From NCBI RefSeq assembly GCF_001880225.1, contig NZ_CP009654.1, positions 186,001-250,000 of the forward strand: a stretch of DNA of 64,000 bases, in the 5' to 3' direction. Origin of the DNA: Francisella frigiditurris (GTDB lineage Bacteria > Pseudomonadota > Gammaproteobacteria > Francisellales > Francisellaceae). How positions within the stretch are numbered: the first letter of the stretch is position 1; each line of letters begins with the position of its first letter. A program made the translations under genes and the position numbers. This document shows positions 48,958-58,002 of this stretch, in pieces. The notes under the pieces are model-generated. The model was not told where the DNA came from and made no database searches. It worked only from the letters and a program-made list of their open reading frames with translations.

Positions 48958-49748
48958 CTTATGTTAACTCCTCTCCATCTTGAGAAGGCAGCCTTGCTTA
49001 ATTCTAAAAGCATTCCCTTGCCATCTGAAGATTTTATTTTCTCTTTTGAGCACCAATTTGTAAAAACTGTACCACCTTCCGCATACATTAAGTCATATGC
49101 AAAAGCATTATCTGAAAAGTTTTTGCCATATATAGGTAACATCTCTCCATTAATACTTGCAGAAGTCGAATTTATAACAATATCATAACACCCATAGATA
49201 CTATCAAAATCCTCTACTGATATATCAAACTTATATGAAAATAGTTTCTTAATATCTTCTGCTTTAGATTTTGTCCTATTACTAATTGTAATACTTTTAG
49301 GTTTCTCATTAATAATTGCAGCAATCACTGCCTTAGCTGCACCTCCAGCACCAATTATTAAAATATTTTTATTTGTGAAAGCTACTTTATGATTGTTTTT
49401 TATATCATTAACGATTCCTAACCCATCATAATTTAGAGCTATCATTTTTCTATTATCAGTAAAAATCACATTACTTGCAGCTTGAACATCTTTAGCTAAA
49501 CCATCGGCATCATCACACATTGCAAATACTTTTTCTTTATGTGGAACAGTAACACTTAAACCTTTTATATTAGGATTATTTTTAAACTCTTTAATTTTCT
49601 GCTCTAAATCTTCAGGGGTCACCTCTACAGCAGTAAAAAGCATTTTTTGGTTATACTCTTTTGCTAATTGCATCTGAATTTTTGGAGAAAGACTATGCTT
49701 AACTGGATAGCCTATTACATGATATAAATCTGTTGATATAGTATTCAT
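48954..49748 (-). CDS. aroE: Shikimate dehydrogenase
   Basis: 264 residues. YPVKHSLSPKIQMQLAKEYN is the shikimate site, KGLSVTVPHKE the catalytic Lys block, IGAGGAAKAV the NADP loop and SNRTKSKAE the cofactor-specificity basic cluster. It reduces 3-dehydroshikimate in the aromatic pathway. Translation is coupled to the MBL-hydrolase gene. Confidence 0.95.
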   Translation of the reverse strand: MNTISTDLYHVIGYPVKHSLSPKIQMQLAKEYNQKMLFTAVEVTPEDLEQKIKEFKNNPNIKGLSVTVPHKEKVFAMCDDADGLAKDVQAASNVIFTDNRKMIALNYDGLGIVNDIKNNHKVAFTNKNILIIGAGGAAKAVIAAIINEKPKSITISNRTKSKAEDIKKLFSYKFDISVEDFDSIYGCYDIVINSTSASINGEMLPIYGKNFSDNAFAYDLMYAEGGTVFTNWCSKEKIKSSDGKGMLLELSKAAFSRWRGVNIR

Positions 49749-49786
49749 TAAATGAAATAAGGTATTACTTATGAATAAATTGTATA

Positions 49787-50263
49787 TTAAGCAGGAGTGT
49801 TTGAGAATTTCTTCTCGCTTGTTTTCTTTATATTATAAGTTTGGTCACCACTATATTTTTGTCCATTCACTTCAAAATCAAGATGGACATTAGCCACATA
49901 ATCGCCATCTGGAGCATTTGCACATAATATGATTAAGAAGTCTTGATCATATTTATCATAAATATATGTAACTCCTTCAGATTCCGCTTTTAAATAATTT
50001 TGATTTTTAACACTTATTTTTTCAAAATCACACTTGCCAACAACACTACCTGTAACTTTATAATTAACTGGTGTTGGTCGTTTTTGATCAGCAAATCTTA
50101 ATCCCTCTGGCAACTCTTCTAAAGAAGCACCTACAATGTAGTTTCTAATCGCAATATCCCCCATCTTTAAATGATTAGGATCTGGACCAAGAAGCCCCTT
50201 ACATCCACTTAACATAAAAGAAAATATTAAAACTGTAAAAAGGATATAAAATCTTTTATTCAT
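49787..50263 (-). CDS. Predicted lipoprotein of unknown function
   Basis: 158 residues. The signal peptide ends in the lipobox MLSGC (Cys21), so the mature protein is lipid-anchored. The mature part is beta-rich and includes one internal Cys pair (KCDFEKIS ... ILCANAP). No family recognised. It runs in the same direction as aroE but is separated by 38 bp. Confidence 0.75.
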   Translation of the reverse strand: MNKRFYILFTVLIFSFMLSGCKGLLGPDPNHLKMGDIAIRNYIVGASLEELPEGLRFADQKRPTPVNYKVTGSVVGKCDFEKISVKNQNYLKAESEGVTYIYDKYDQDFLIILCANAPDGDYVANVHLDFEVNGQKYSGDQTYNIKKTSEKKFSNTPA

Positions 50264-50416
50264 AAAATATTAAATAAGAATTTTTTATAATTTAAATTAT
50301 CATACAATTATTATATTTTTAAAAAGTTTTTTAGTAACTTTAAGAAAATATTTAATAAATTTTATTAAACATTCATTTTTCAATATCTAAAATCTGAAAC
50401 TAAAATAGTTATAAAA

Positions 50417-50425
50417 TGCTATAAT
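50417..50425 (+). promoter_or_regulatory. Extended -10 promoter of ettA
   Basis: TGCTATAAT at 50417-50425 is a perfect TGnTATAAT extended -10 element about 33 bp before the ettA start. No convincing -35 lies at 17 bp, as is usual for extended -10 promoters. The remaining part of the 194-bp intergenic region is AT-rich with no other feature. Confidence 0.5.
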
Positions 50426-50457
50426 TAGCCGTTAAAAAATAAATTTAGGGTTACTAA

Positions 50458-52137
50458 ATGTCTGAAAAATATATTTATTCAATGCATAGAGTAGGAAAAG
50501 TTGTTCCTCCTAACAAATATATACTAAAAGATATTTCTTTATCTTTCTTTGATGGTGCAAAAATTGGTGTTCTTGGTCTTAACGGCTCTGGTAAATCAAC
50601 TCTTCTTAGAATCATGGCTGGTATAGATACTGAGATTATTGGTGAAGCAGCTCCTCGCAAAGGTGTAAAAATTGGATACCTTCCTCAAGAGCCTAAGCTA
50701 GATGAAACAAAGGATGTAAGGGGAAATGTAGAAGAAGCTCTTTCTCACTTAAAAGATATGCTTACTCGCTTTGATGAGATAAGTATGAAGTTCTGCGAGC
50801 CAATGTCTGATGATGAAATGGCAAAACTCTTGGAAGAGCAAGGTGAACTTCAAAATGCTATCGATACAGCTGGGGCATGGGAAATTGACCGTAAACTTGA
50901 AGTTGCTGCAGAAGCACTGCGTTTACCGCCATGGGATGCTGATGTTACTAAATTATCTGGTGGTGAAGCTCGTCGTGTTGCTTTATGTAAATTACTTCTA
51001 TCAACCCCTGACATTTTACTTCTAGATGAGCCTACTAACCACTTAGATGCTGAATCAGTAGCATGGTTAGAGAAGTTCCTAGCTGAGTACAAAGGTACAG
51101 TTGTCGCTATTACCCATGATAGATATTTCTTAGATAATGTTGCTGAATGGATTCTAGAGCTCGACAGAGGAGAAGGTATCCCATTTAAAGGTAACTACTC
51201 AGAGTGGCTTGAGCAAAAACAAAAACGTTTAGAAATGGAAGAAAAACGTGAATCTTCACATCAAAAAGCACTTAAAGAAGAACTAGAGTGGGTGCGCCAA
51301 AATGCTAAAGGTCGACAAGCAAAATCAAAAGCAAGATTAGCAAAATTTGATGAGTTAAGCTCTCAAGAGTTCCAAAAACGTAATGAAACTCAAGAGTTAT
51401 ATATTCCACCTGGAGAACGTCTAGGAAATAATGTAATCAAGGTCAAAGACCTTGTTAAATCGTTTGATGACAAACTACTAATCGATGGTCTTGATATGGA
51501 TGTATATCCAGGTTCGATTGTCGGGATTATTGGTGCCAACGGTGCTGGTAAATCAACTTTCTTTAAAATGCTGACAAACAAAGAAACTCCTGATGCTGGT
51601 AATATAAATATTGGAGAAACTGTGAATCTAGCTTATGTAGATCAATCACGTGATGCCCTAAACGATAACAAAACTGTTTGGGAGGAAATTGCAGATGGCT
51701 TAGATGTAATCACTGTTGGTAAGTTTACTATCCCATCGCGTCAATATGTTGGCAGATTTAACTTCAAGGGTGCAGATCAACAAAAATATATTTCTCAACT
51801 ATCAGGTGGTGAGAGAAATCGTGTTCACCTTGCTAAGCTACTTAGAAGCGGTGGTAATGTTATCCTACTAGATGAACCTACAAACGACTTAGATGTTGAA
51901 ACATTAAGAGCCTTAGAGGAAGCCATATTAGCTTTCCCTGGATGTATTATGGTTATCTCGCATGATAGATGGTTCCTAAATCGTGTAGCTACTCACATGC
52001 TTGCTTTTGAGGGTAATAGTGAAGTTGTTTGGTTTGAAGGAAACTATGATGCTTACATCGAAGATAAAAAACGCAGATTAGGCGATAACTATGACCAAAT
52101 TACAAAAATAAAATATAAAAGAATATCTGTTAATTAA
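50458..52137 (+). CDS. ettA: Energy-dependent translational throttle protein EttA (ABC-F)
   Basis: 559 residues, soluble protein with two ABC domains. Walker A sites GLNGSGKST (40-48) and GANGAGKST (~356); signatures LSGGEARRVALC and LSGGERNRVHLA; Walker B LLLDEPTNHLD and LLDEPTNDLD. The linker between the domains is the ribosome-binding P-site tRNA interaction motif. EttA gates entry of ribosomes into elongation according to ATP:ADP. Length is like the E. coli protein. Confidence 0.95.
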   Translation: MSEKYIYSMHRVGKVVPPNKYILKDISLSFFDGAKIGVLGLNGSGKSTLLRIMAGIDTEIIGEAAPRKGVKIGYLPQEPKLDETKDVRGNVEEALSHLKDMLTRFDEISMKFCEPMSDDEMAKLLEEQGELQNAIDTAGAWEIDRKLEVAAEALRLPPWDADVTKLSGGEARRVALCKLLLSTPDILLLDEPTNHLDAESVAWLEKFLAEYKGTVVAITHDRYFLDNVAEWILELDRGEGIPFKGNYSEWLEQKQKRLEMEEKRESSHQKALKEELEWVRQNAKGRQAKSKARLAKFDELSSQEFQKRNETQELYIPPGERLGNNVIKVKDLVKSFDDKLLIDGLDMDVYPGSIVGIIGANGAGKSTFFKMLTNKETPDAGNINIGETVNLAYVDQSRDALNDNKTVWEEIADGLDVITVGKFTIPSRQYVGRFNFKGADQQKYISQLSGGERNRVHLAKLLRSGGNVILLDEPTNDLDVETLRALEEAILAFPGCIMVISHDRWFLNRVATHMLAFEGNSEVVWFEGNYDAYIEDKKRRLGDNYDQITKIKYKRISVN

Positions 52138-52240
52138 CTATTTTTATTATAAAACCCTTTTCTGCTGTAACTTAATTTTCATATAAATTAATTTAATATA
52201 AAATACTTCAATCGCAAAGTTTTATGCATATATTTCACTA

Positions 52241-52585
52241 GTGTTTAAGAAACGCAAAGGGTTTTCTCTTATAGAGTTAATGGTTGTAATAACTATTTTA
52301 AGCATAATCGCAGCTATAGCTATACCTCTTTATAATTCTTATTCAAATAGAGCAAAAGCTGCTGAAATACATGAGGCTTTAAGAGTATGCAATAATCATG
52401 TTGCTGAATATTACTCTTTATATGGACAGCTTCCTAACAGCAATGAAGATATTGGTATTACTGAACCCTTTACCAGTAACTATATAGACTCAGTAAATAT
52501 CTTAGAAAGTGGATTTATAAAAATTCATACTACAATTAATGGCGGAGAAACTTTAATTTTTGCTCCATCTGGATATAAGGAATAA
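52241..52585 (+). CDS. Short type IV pilin-like protein
   Basis: 114 residues from a GTG at 52241; no ATG is available in frame. The leader VFKKRKGFSLIELMVVITIL is a canonical prepilin site (Phe1, Glu5) followed by AAIAIPLYNSY. The globular domain is small and has only one Cys, so the usual C-terminal D-loop disulphide is absent. Its stop lies 3 bp before the ATG of a secreted Cys/Trp-rich peptide, so the two are translated together. Confidence 0.82.
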   Translation: MFKKRKGFSLIELMVVITILSIIAAIAIPLYNSYSNRAKAAEIHEALRVCNNHVAEYYSLYGQLPNSNEDIGITEPFTSNYIDSVNILESGFIKIHTTINGGETLIFAPSGYKE

Positions 52586-52588
52586 AAT

Positions 52589-52876
52589 ATGAAAAAAACT
52601 ATATTGGCTTTTATTATGTTAATAACTTTAAATAATCTTTCCTTCGCTATACAAAGCTGTGTAACTGACAGACAAGATAGTGTCATACCAGGTTGCCAGT
52701 ATATAGGAGATTTCTCAGATGAAAATGCAGTAAACTCTCTAAAAGGTATAGACTCTGACGATTCTACTTCGAATGAGGAATCTCAAGAGCCTAATGATAC
52801 GCCTGTAAATAATAATTCAGCTCCTCAACAACAGTGTCAATGGTGGCAATTATTCTGTCACCTAGGCTGGTGGTAG
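52589..52876 (+). CDS. Secreted 95-aa acidic protein with Cys/Trp-rich tail, unrecognised
   Basis: Signal peptide MKKTILAFIMLITLNNLSFA with probable cleavage after Ala20. The mature region has a first Cys pair (SCVTDR ... PGCQY), an acidic Ser/Asn/Asp-rich middle, and a tail QQCQWWQLFCHLGWW with four or five Trp and a second Cys pair six residues apart. AAGGA lies eight bases before the ATG. It follows the pilin gene by 3 bp, so a role with that pilin is likely; no family recognised. Confidence 0.62.
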   Translation: MKKTILAFIMLITLNNLSFAIQSCVTDRQDSVIPGCQYIGDFSDENAVNSLKGIDSDDSTSNEESQEPNDTPVNNNSAPQQQCQWWQLFCHLGWW

Positions 52877-52935
52877 AGTTATTCATCAAATTAGTACATA
52901 ATACTTCTAGATAAGAATTTTATATCAATTATCAA

Positions 52936-54093
52936 ATGAGCAACTCTAGTAGCAACAAGCAAGAAATTATCGGTGGCTCATTACTCTTTATAGCAGCCAT
53001 CTTAGCAATGATTGTTAATAATAGTAGTTTTGCAGATTATTATAATATCCTTGAATCTGTACATGCATCTATTGGTATTAATGAGTTAAAAATTGATAAA
53101 AATTTACTTCAGTGGATAAATGATGGGTTAATGGCAATATATTTCTTATACATTGGCTTAGAAATTAAAAGAGAGATTAGTAGCGGCATATTATCTAAAC
53201 CATCAAACCTAATAAACCCGGCTATTATAGCAATGACTGGTTTGGTTATACCTTCATTGATTTATTTTTTAATAAATATAAACCACTCAGATTTATTATC
53301 TGGATGGGCTATTCCTTCAGCAACAGATATAGCTTTTACACTAGGAATTCTTGCTCTGTTAGGCTCAAAAATATCTCCAAAACTCAAACTCCTAGTAGTC
53401 ACAATAGCTATTTTTGACGATATAGCCGCAATTATTATTATTGCTGTTTTTTACACATCTGATCTATCTATTTTATCTTTAGCTTTAGGTTTATTTTTTA
53501 TTTTTATAATGATCATTTGCAACCTTTTCTTAAATATTAAAAGAACATCGATTTATCTCGTTTTAGGATTTTTTGCTTGGGCATGTACTATAAAGTCAGG
53601 TGTCCATGGAACTCTAGCTGGTGTTGCAACAGCATTATGTATTCCTTTTAACAATGATGAAGGCAAGTCTCCTATAAAACTCCTAGAAGATGGACTAGAG
53701 CCTTGGATTATATACTTTATACTACCTATTTTTGCCTTTGCTAATGCTGGAATCAATTTTTCAAATTTCAATTTATCAATGTTATTAGAGCCTGTGACTA
53801 TTGGAATAATTCTTGGACTATTTATTGGAAAGCAAATAGGTATTTTCTCTTCTATTTATATCTTAAGAAAAACCTCTCTTTTTAATATAGTAAAAGAATT
53901 TTCTCTCTTACAACTATATGGCATAGGACTTATTTGTGGAGTTGGATTCACTATGAGTTTATTTATAGGAACCTTAGCATTTGATGATAACTATACTTTA
54001 AACCTAGTTAAATTAGGAGTTTTAATAGGCTCTATTTTATCTGGAACTATTGGCTATATTGTTCTTAGAATAGCTTCTAACAAATCTAACTAA
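52936..54093 (+). CDS. nhaA: Na+/H+ antiporter NhaA
   Basis: 385 residues, about 12 helices. [35 protein letters not shown] (Asp133 equivalent) and [16 protein letters not shown] (Asp163-Asp164 equivalents) and a C-terminal [13 protein letters not shown] identify NhaA, the pH-activated 2H+:Na+ exchanger. With NhaD it gives two unrelated Na+/H+ antiporters within 50 kb. Confidence 0.95.
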   Translation: MSNSSSNKQEIIGGSLLFIAAILAMIVNNSSFADYYNILESVHASIGINELKIDKNLLQWINDGLMAIYFLYIGLEIKREISSGILSKPSNLINPAIIAMTGLVIPSLIYFLININHSDLLSGWAIPSATDIAFTLGILALLGSKISPKLKLLVVTIAIFDDIAAIIIIAVFYTSDLSILSLALGLFFIFIMIICNLFLNIKRTSIYLVLGFFAWACTIKSGVHGTLAGVATALCIPFNNDEGKSPIKLLEDGLEPWIIYFILPIFAFANAGINFSNFNLSMLLEPVTIGIILGLFIGKQIGIFSSIYILRKTSLFNIVKEFSLLQLYGIGLICGVGFTMSLFIGTLAFDDNYTLNLVKLGVLIGSILSGTIGYIVLRIASNKSN

Positions 54094-54148
54094 ATTATTT
54101 ATATTTTTTTAAGTATAATATTTACTACAAGTGTTTATACAAGAAGCT

Positions 54149-54868
54149 ATGTTTGACGAAGAGATCTTTGACAAGATACCAGAAAACTTCTGTTTGATGA
54201 GTTGGAATATTTTTAAAATTGATCATAAAAGAACTGAACTTTTTAATAAATATATTCAAGCTACTCATGATGAACATAATATCGATATATTTTGCCTTCA
54301 GGAATCAAAGTACTCTGATGCTACGACATTTCCAATAAGCAAATTTCATATCAACTTCGCTTCAAATATAGCTCTTAAAAACCATGACTATGGTGTAACA
54401 ACTGCTAGCCATATTCCTACAAAAAAAAACATAAGGATTTTAACAACACATAAAGAATCTGTTATAAACACACATAAAGCATCTTTAATAAGCCATTTTT
54501 CATTTGGAAAGCAAACTTTAATAATAGTAAACATTCATGCTATTAATTTCAAAAGCAATAAAGTATATGAATATGAATTTGAGAGAATAAAAGAATTTCT
54601 AAATCTCAAAAACAACAAAAACCCTATTATTATTGCTGGTGATTTTAATACTTGGAATAGAACAAGGATTAAACTTATAAAGGATTTTTGTAGAGAGTTT
54701 AATTTTAAGGTAGCTTTTTTAGATGGTAAAGAGCTTATTAAATCTTTCCAAAACAATCCTTTAGATTTCGTATTGTATAGAGATTTAAAGTTAGAAAAAG
54801 CTTTAGCTTTAGATTGTAATAAAATCTCAGACCATAATCCTATTATTACTTATTTTAGTAAAGATTAG
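54149..54868 (+). CDS. Endonuclease/exonuclease/phosphatase-family protein (YafD-like)
   Basis: 239 residues from the ATG at 54149 (GTG at 54131 is the alternative). Motifs of the EEP fold: MSWNIFKIDH, FCLQESKYSD, IVNIHAINF, IAGDFNTWNR, DFVLY and SDHNPIITY, giving the Mg-dependent phosphodiesterase active site. No signal peptide is evident, so it is probably cytosolic. The 3' end overlaps the convergent plsC-like gene by 4 bp. Confidence 0.82.
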   Translation: MFDEEIFDKIPENFCLMSWNIFKIDHKRTELFNKYIQATHDEHNIDIFCLQESKYSDATTFPISKFHINFASNIALKNHDYGVTTASHIPTKKNIRILTTHKESVINTHKASLISHFSFGKQTLIIVNIHAINFKSNKVYEYEFERIKEFLNLKNNKNPIIIAGDFNTWNRTRIKLIKDFCREFNFKVAFLDGKELIKSFQNNPLDFVLYRDLKLEKALALDCNKISDHNPIITYFSKD

Positions 54869-55605
54869 CCGCCAAGCTCTTTTGTTCTAAAGTTTATAAT
54901 GTCATAGCATTTTTCAGTAAGATCTTTAACATTATAATCATTTGGGTTTATTGGTGATCCAAATGTCATCCTTGCTATTCCTGGTTTCATAAAGTCACCT
55001 TTTCTGCGACCAAAATATGCTCCAAAATTATGTGATACTGGAACAATCATCGCACCAGTAACTGTAGCAAGTTTCATTGCTGAACGATGAAATTTTGGAT
55101 ACTCTCCAACAGCCACTCTAGTGCCTTCCGGAAATACGATAATGCTTAGCTTTTTATTTGAAACTCTATCCTTGCCCTCAGCTAAAACATTTCTTAAAGC
55201 GGAAATACTATGCTCCCTATCGACAGGTATTGCCTCAGCATGAAATTGTGCTTTTCCGAAGATAGGCTTTTCCATTAATTCTTTTTTCATAGCAAAACAA
55301 CATCTATAGACCAAACCATAAAACATAAAGGTTTCTAACATTGATTGATGCTTTGAAACATATATACATGGTTCTTTTAAGATGTTTTCTTTACCTTCAA
55401 CTTTTACATAAATCTGAAGAATAAACAAAACTCCAAGGCGATATAAAAATGACCACAGCCAACAAACAAAAAGCCTAACTTGTAAAGGGGCTTTCAATGC
55501 ACCTACTATATTCATTAGAACACAACAAAAAAGCAAAGTTATATAAGCGTAAAACTTAAAAACCTGCATTCTAAATAAAAGTATAGCTCGCCATATTTTT
55601 TTCAT
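54865..55605 (-). CDS. 1-acyl-sn-glycerol-3-phosphate acyltransferase-like (copy 1)
   Basis: 246 residues. Catalytic H86-QSML-E91 (the HX4E variant of HX4D), FPEGTR at 158-163 and IVPVSHNFG as block IV. One or two N-terminal hydrophobic segments anchor it in the inner membrane. PlsC enzymes make phosphatidic acid. It is a close paralogue of the next gene; both keep all motifs. Confidence 0.88.
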   Translation of the reverse strand: MKKIWRAILLFRMQVFKFYAYITLLFCCVLMNIVGALKAPLQVRLFVCWLWSFLYRLGVLFILQIYVKVEGKENILKEPCIYVSKHQSMLETFMFYGLVYRCCFAMKKELMEKPIFGKAQFHAEAIPVDREHSISALRNVLAEGKDRVSNKKLSIIVFPEGTRVAVGEYPKFHRSAMKLATVTGAMIVPVSHNFGAYFGRRKGDFMKPGIARMTFGSPINPNDYNVKDLTEKCYDIINFRTKELGG

Positions 55606-55618
55606 TTCACTGCCTTAA

Positions 55619-56368
55619 CTAACCTTTAAATTCTTTTGTTTTTTCTGTGATGACTTTATGACAATATGCTGTAAGTTCTTTAGAATCATAATCATTTGGA
55701 TCTATTCTTTTGCCAAAATGCATTCTAGCTATTCCTGGCTTAATTACATTAAAACCTTTAGGAAAGAATTTGCCAAAATTATGTGCAACTGGAATAATAG
55801 GTACATTTGCATCTGTGGCAAGCTTCATTGCTGAACGCTGAAACTCTGGGTATTCACCTATTGCAACTCTAGTACCTTCTGGAAAAATTACTACATTTAT
55901 ACCATTTTTAAGACTTTCCTTTCCATCAGTAACAACTTTCTTCAAAGACTCTCTAGGTTTTTCTCTATCTATTGCTATACTGCCAAGATTTTCCATAGCA
56001 GTACCAAATATTGGAGCCTCAAAAAGCTCCTTTTTCATAATAAAATGACACTTCCCTATAAACCCATAAAATAGGAAAGTCTCTAACATTGACTGATGTT
56101 TAGAAACATATATACAAGGGTAATCTTTATCTATATTTTCTCTACCAGTAACTCTAATATAAACTTGTAAAAAAACTAACATGCCTATCCAATATAGATA
56201 TGTCCATACATAGCAAACAGCCATGCGCCAAGAAATTGGGAGCTTAAAAAATGTAAAAATATTAATAAGAATACAACTACCGCCTATTACCGCATAAGAG
56301 TACAGATGAAAAGCTGTCATCCTAGCTAACATCAATAGGTTCCATATTTTTTTTATAAAAAGCTTCAT
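55619..56368 (-). CDS. 1-acyl-sn-glycerol-3-phosphate acyltransferase-like (copy 2)
   Basis: 249 residues with H91-QSML-E96, VIFPEGTRVAIGEYPEFQ and IIPVAHNFGKFF. Highly similar to copy 1, so this is a second tandem acyltransferase duplication in the window (compare lpxL). It overlaps gmhB by 4 bp. Together with gmhB it mirrors the gmhB-plsC arrangement of beta- and gammaproteobacteria. Confidence 0.88.
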   Translation of the reverse strand: MKLFIKKIWNLLMLARMTAFHLYSYAVIGGSCILINIFTFFKLPISWRMAVCYVWTYLYWIGMLVFLQVYIRVTGRENIDKDYPCIYVSKHQSMLETFLFYGFIGKCHFIMKKELFEAPIFGTAMENLGSIAIDREKPRESLKKVVTDGKESLKNGINVVIFPEGTRVAIGEYPEFQRSAMKLATDANVPIIPVAHNFGKFFPKGFNVIKPGIARMHFGKRIDPNDYDSKELTAYCHKVITEKTKEFKG

Positions 56369-56931
56369 TTAATAGTCTCCACAAAAGCATTTAAATTCTC
56401 ATAAATTTGGCAGTCATTTAACTCTGCTTTATGCTCATTATACACTTTTTTTCCTTTTCCTGTCTTCACTAAAACAGGTGTACACCCTACTTTTCTAGCT
56501 ACTTCAATATCTTTAAAAGAATCTCCAACAAAGAATACATTTTTATCAAACACTATATTTAATTTAGCAGCTATCTCAGTTAATAAACCAGTTTTAGGTT
56601 TTCTACAATCACAATCAATCTCGGGTAAATGAGGACAAAGAGAAATATATTTAATAATATTAGCGTGTTCCCCAAGTAGCTCTAAAAATTTTGCATGCAT
56701 TTTTAAAACCTCGGCATAGCTAAAATAACCTCTGCCAATTCCTGATTGATTAGTTGCTACAGCCACTGGAATATTTAATTTTGATAATTTTATTATCGCA
56801 TCAATGCTTCCCTTCTCAGGAATCCATTCATCTACAGACTTAATATAATGATCAGAATCAACGTTTATAACACCATCTCTATCTAGAATTATAAAAGATG
56901 GTTTATTCAAAAATCCTGATGCCTTTGACAT
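56365..56931 (-). CDS. gmhB: D-glycero-D-manno-heptose 1,7-bisphosphate 7-phosphatase
   Basis: 188 residues, HAD fold. ILDRDGVINVDS (D17, D19), ATNQSGIGRGYFS and a Zn site composed of CPH followed by CDCRKP, then FVGDSFKDIEVA. It dephosphorylates heptose 1,7-bisphosphate in ADP-heptose synthesis. Francisella LPS core is reported to lack heptose, so the role here could be different. Shares one base with the fdxA stop (TAATG). Confidence 0.88.
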   Translation of the reverse strand: MSKASGFLNKPSFIILDRDGVINVDSDHYIKSVDEWIPEKGSIDAIIKLSKLNIPVAVATNQSGIGRGYFSYAEVLKMHAKFLELLGEHANIIKYISLCPHLPEIDCDCRKPKTGLLTEIAAKLNIVFDKNVFFVGDSFKDIEVARKVGCTPVLVKTGKGKKVYNEHKAELNDCQIYENLNAFVETIK

Positions 56932-57254
56932 TATTTTTCTAAGTATTTTAACTTATCTGGAACTGAAGCCCAATTATCAGCATCCTCAAAAGGCTCGCAC
57001 TTTTCAACGATATTTGGCCAAACCCCAGCAAGCTCTCTATTTAAATCTAACATTTGCTCTTCTGCCTCTGTTAAATCATCACTTGACTTAATAGCATTTA
57101 CAGGACACTCTGGCTCACACAAAGCACAATCAATACACTCATCAGGATTAATGACAAGCATATTAGGACCTTCATAAAAACAGTCTACAGGACAAACTTC
57201 AACACAATCACCATATTTACATTTTATACAGCTTTCCGTAACAACAAACGGCAT
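56931..57254 (-). CDS. fdxA: 7Fe ferredoxin, FdxA type
   Basis: 107 residues. Two cluster motifs: [21 protein letters not shown] (one [3Fe-4S], Cys9, Cys17 and later) written as positions 9-29, and [16 protein letters not shown] for [4Fe-4S]. The tail ([12 protein letters not shown]) is typical of the FdxA family with its C-terminal extension. It carries electrons in the cytosol. Upstream 108 bp to the next gene contain no obvious RNA or operator. Confidence 0.94.
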   Translation of the reverse strand: MPFVVTESCIKCKYGDCVEVCPVDCFYEGPNMLVINPDECIDCALCEPECPVNAIKSSDDLTEAEEQMLDLNRELAGVWPNIVEKCEPFEDADNWASVPDKLKYLEK

Positions 57255-57362
57255 AAATAAAACCTTCTAAATAGTATTTCAGACATAAAAATATTTGAAA
57301 ATTATAACATAGATAAAAAAAAGATAAATACTAAGGCTTTTTATACTATGAAGCAAATAATA

Positions 57363-57554
57363 TTAATTTATCTTTGAAAGTGCTTTATTATCTTCATGAT
57401 AATTATTACTAGTCTCAACTTTCATGTGACCTTCACTATCTAACTTACCTTTAGAAATAATTGTAATATCTTTTGATACTGTATTCTCTAATGAAAAAGT
57501 TATATTCACAAACAAAATAGAGCCAATAAACAACACAAAGCGTAATAGCTTCAT
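57363..57554 (-). CDS. Small secreted protein (63 aa), paralogue of the next
   Basis: Signal peptide MKLLRFVLFIGSILFVNITFS, then a short mature part (about 42 residues) SLENTVSKDITIISKGKLDSEGHMKVE... The mature N-terminus FSLENT and the segment DSEGHMKVE match FSLEST and SSEGQLELA in the neighbouring 81-aa protein, 74 bp away in the same direction. No Cys in the mature part; no family recognised. A periplasmic or secreted peptide is implied. Confidence 0.58.
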   Translation of the reverse strand: MKLLRFVLFIGSILFVNITFSLENTVSKDITIISKGKLDSEGHMKVETSNNYHEDNKALSKIN

Positions 57555-57628
57555 AATGCTTTCTTAAGAAGACAATATTATTACTATCATAAAGTTTACA
57601 TATAATTTATAAAAAACTGTTCTTTTCT

Positions 57629-57874
57629 CTAGCTTATTTTATGCATAAAGTTATTATTCTTAACACTTTGCTGCGGAGTTGGATCAGCAGAATCTAAATT
57701 TTTTGCAGTTTCTTTAGCCTTACTGCTAACATCATCAGCAAGCTCTAATTGTCCTTCACTACTTATTTGTTGATCATTTACTATGATTTCTTGCTCTGTT
57801 GACTCCAGAGAGAAACTATTGCTGAAAAATAATACAGAAATTAAGATACATGGTAAAAATTTTAAACCTCTCAT
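57629..57874 (-). CDS. Small secreted protein (81 aa), paralogue of the previous
   Basis: Signal peptide MRGLKFLPCILISVLFFSNSFS followed by a hydrophilic acidic mature chain. A strong AAGGAGAG site precedes the ATG. Shares FSLE[NS]T and SEG[HQ][ML] with the 63-aa neighbour, so they derive from one duplication. No known domain; unstructured or peptide-like. Confidence 0.62.
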   Translation of the reverse strand: MRGLKFLPCILISVLFFSNSFSLESTEQEIIVNDQQISSEGQLELADDVSSKAKETAKNLDSADPTPQQSVKNNNFMHKIS

Positions 57875-57924
57875 AAACTCTCTCCTTTTCTTAAAAAATT
57901 TATCTTCTAAGTTACTAAATAAAC

Positions 57925-57941
57925 AATAAGGCTACCTTATT
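57925..57941. repeat. Inverted repeat AATAAGG-CTA-CCTTATT in a divergent promoter region
   Basis: A perfect 7-3-7 dyad lies between the divergent small secreted protein gene (57874) and the Frag1-like gene (58003). No T-run follows on either strand, and no gene ends here, so a transcription factor operator is likelier than a terminator. The 128-bp intergenic region holds nothing else clear. Confidence 0.4.
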
Positions 57942-58002
57942 TAACTAGTAATTTAGTTGTAATGTGCTAGGATTAAAGAACTAAAAAGTTAAATCTCTTT
58001 TA

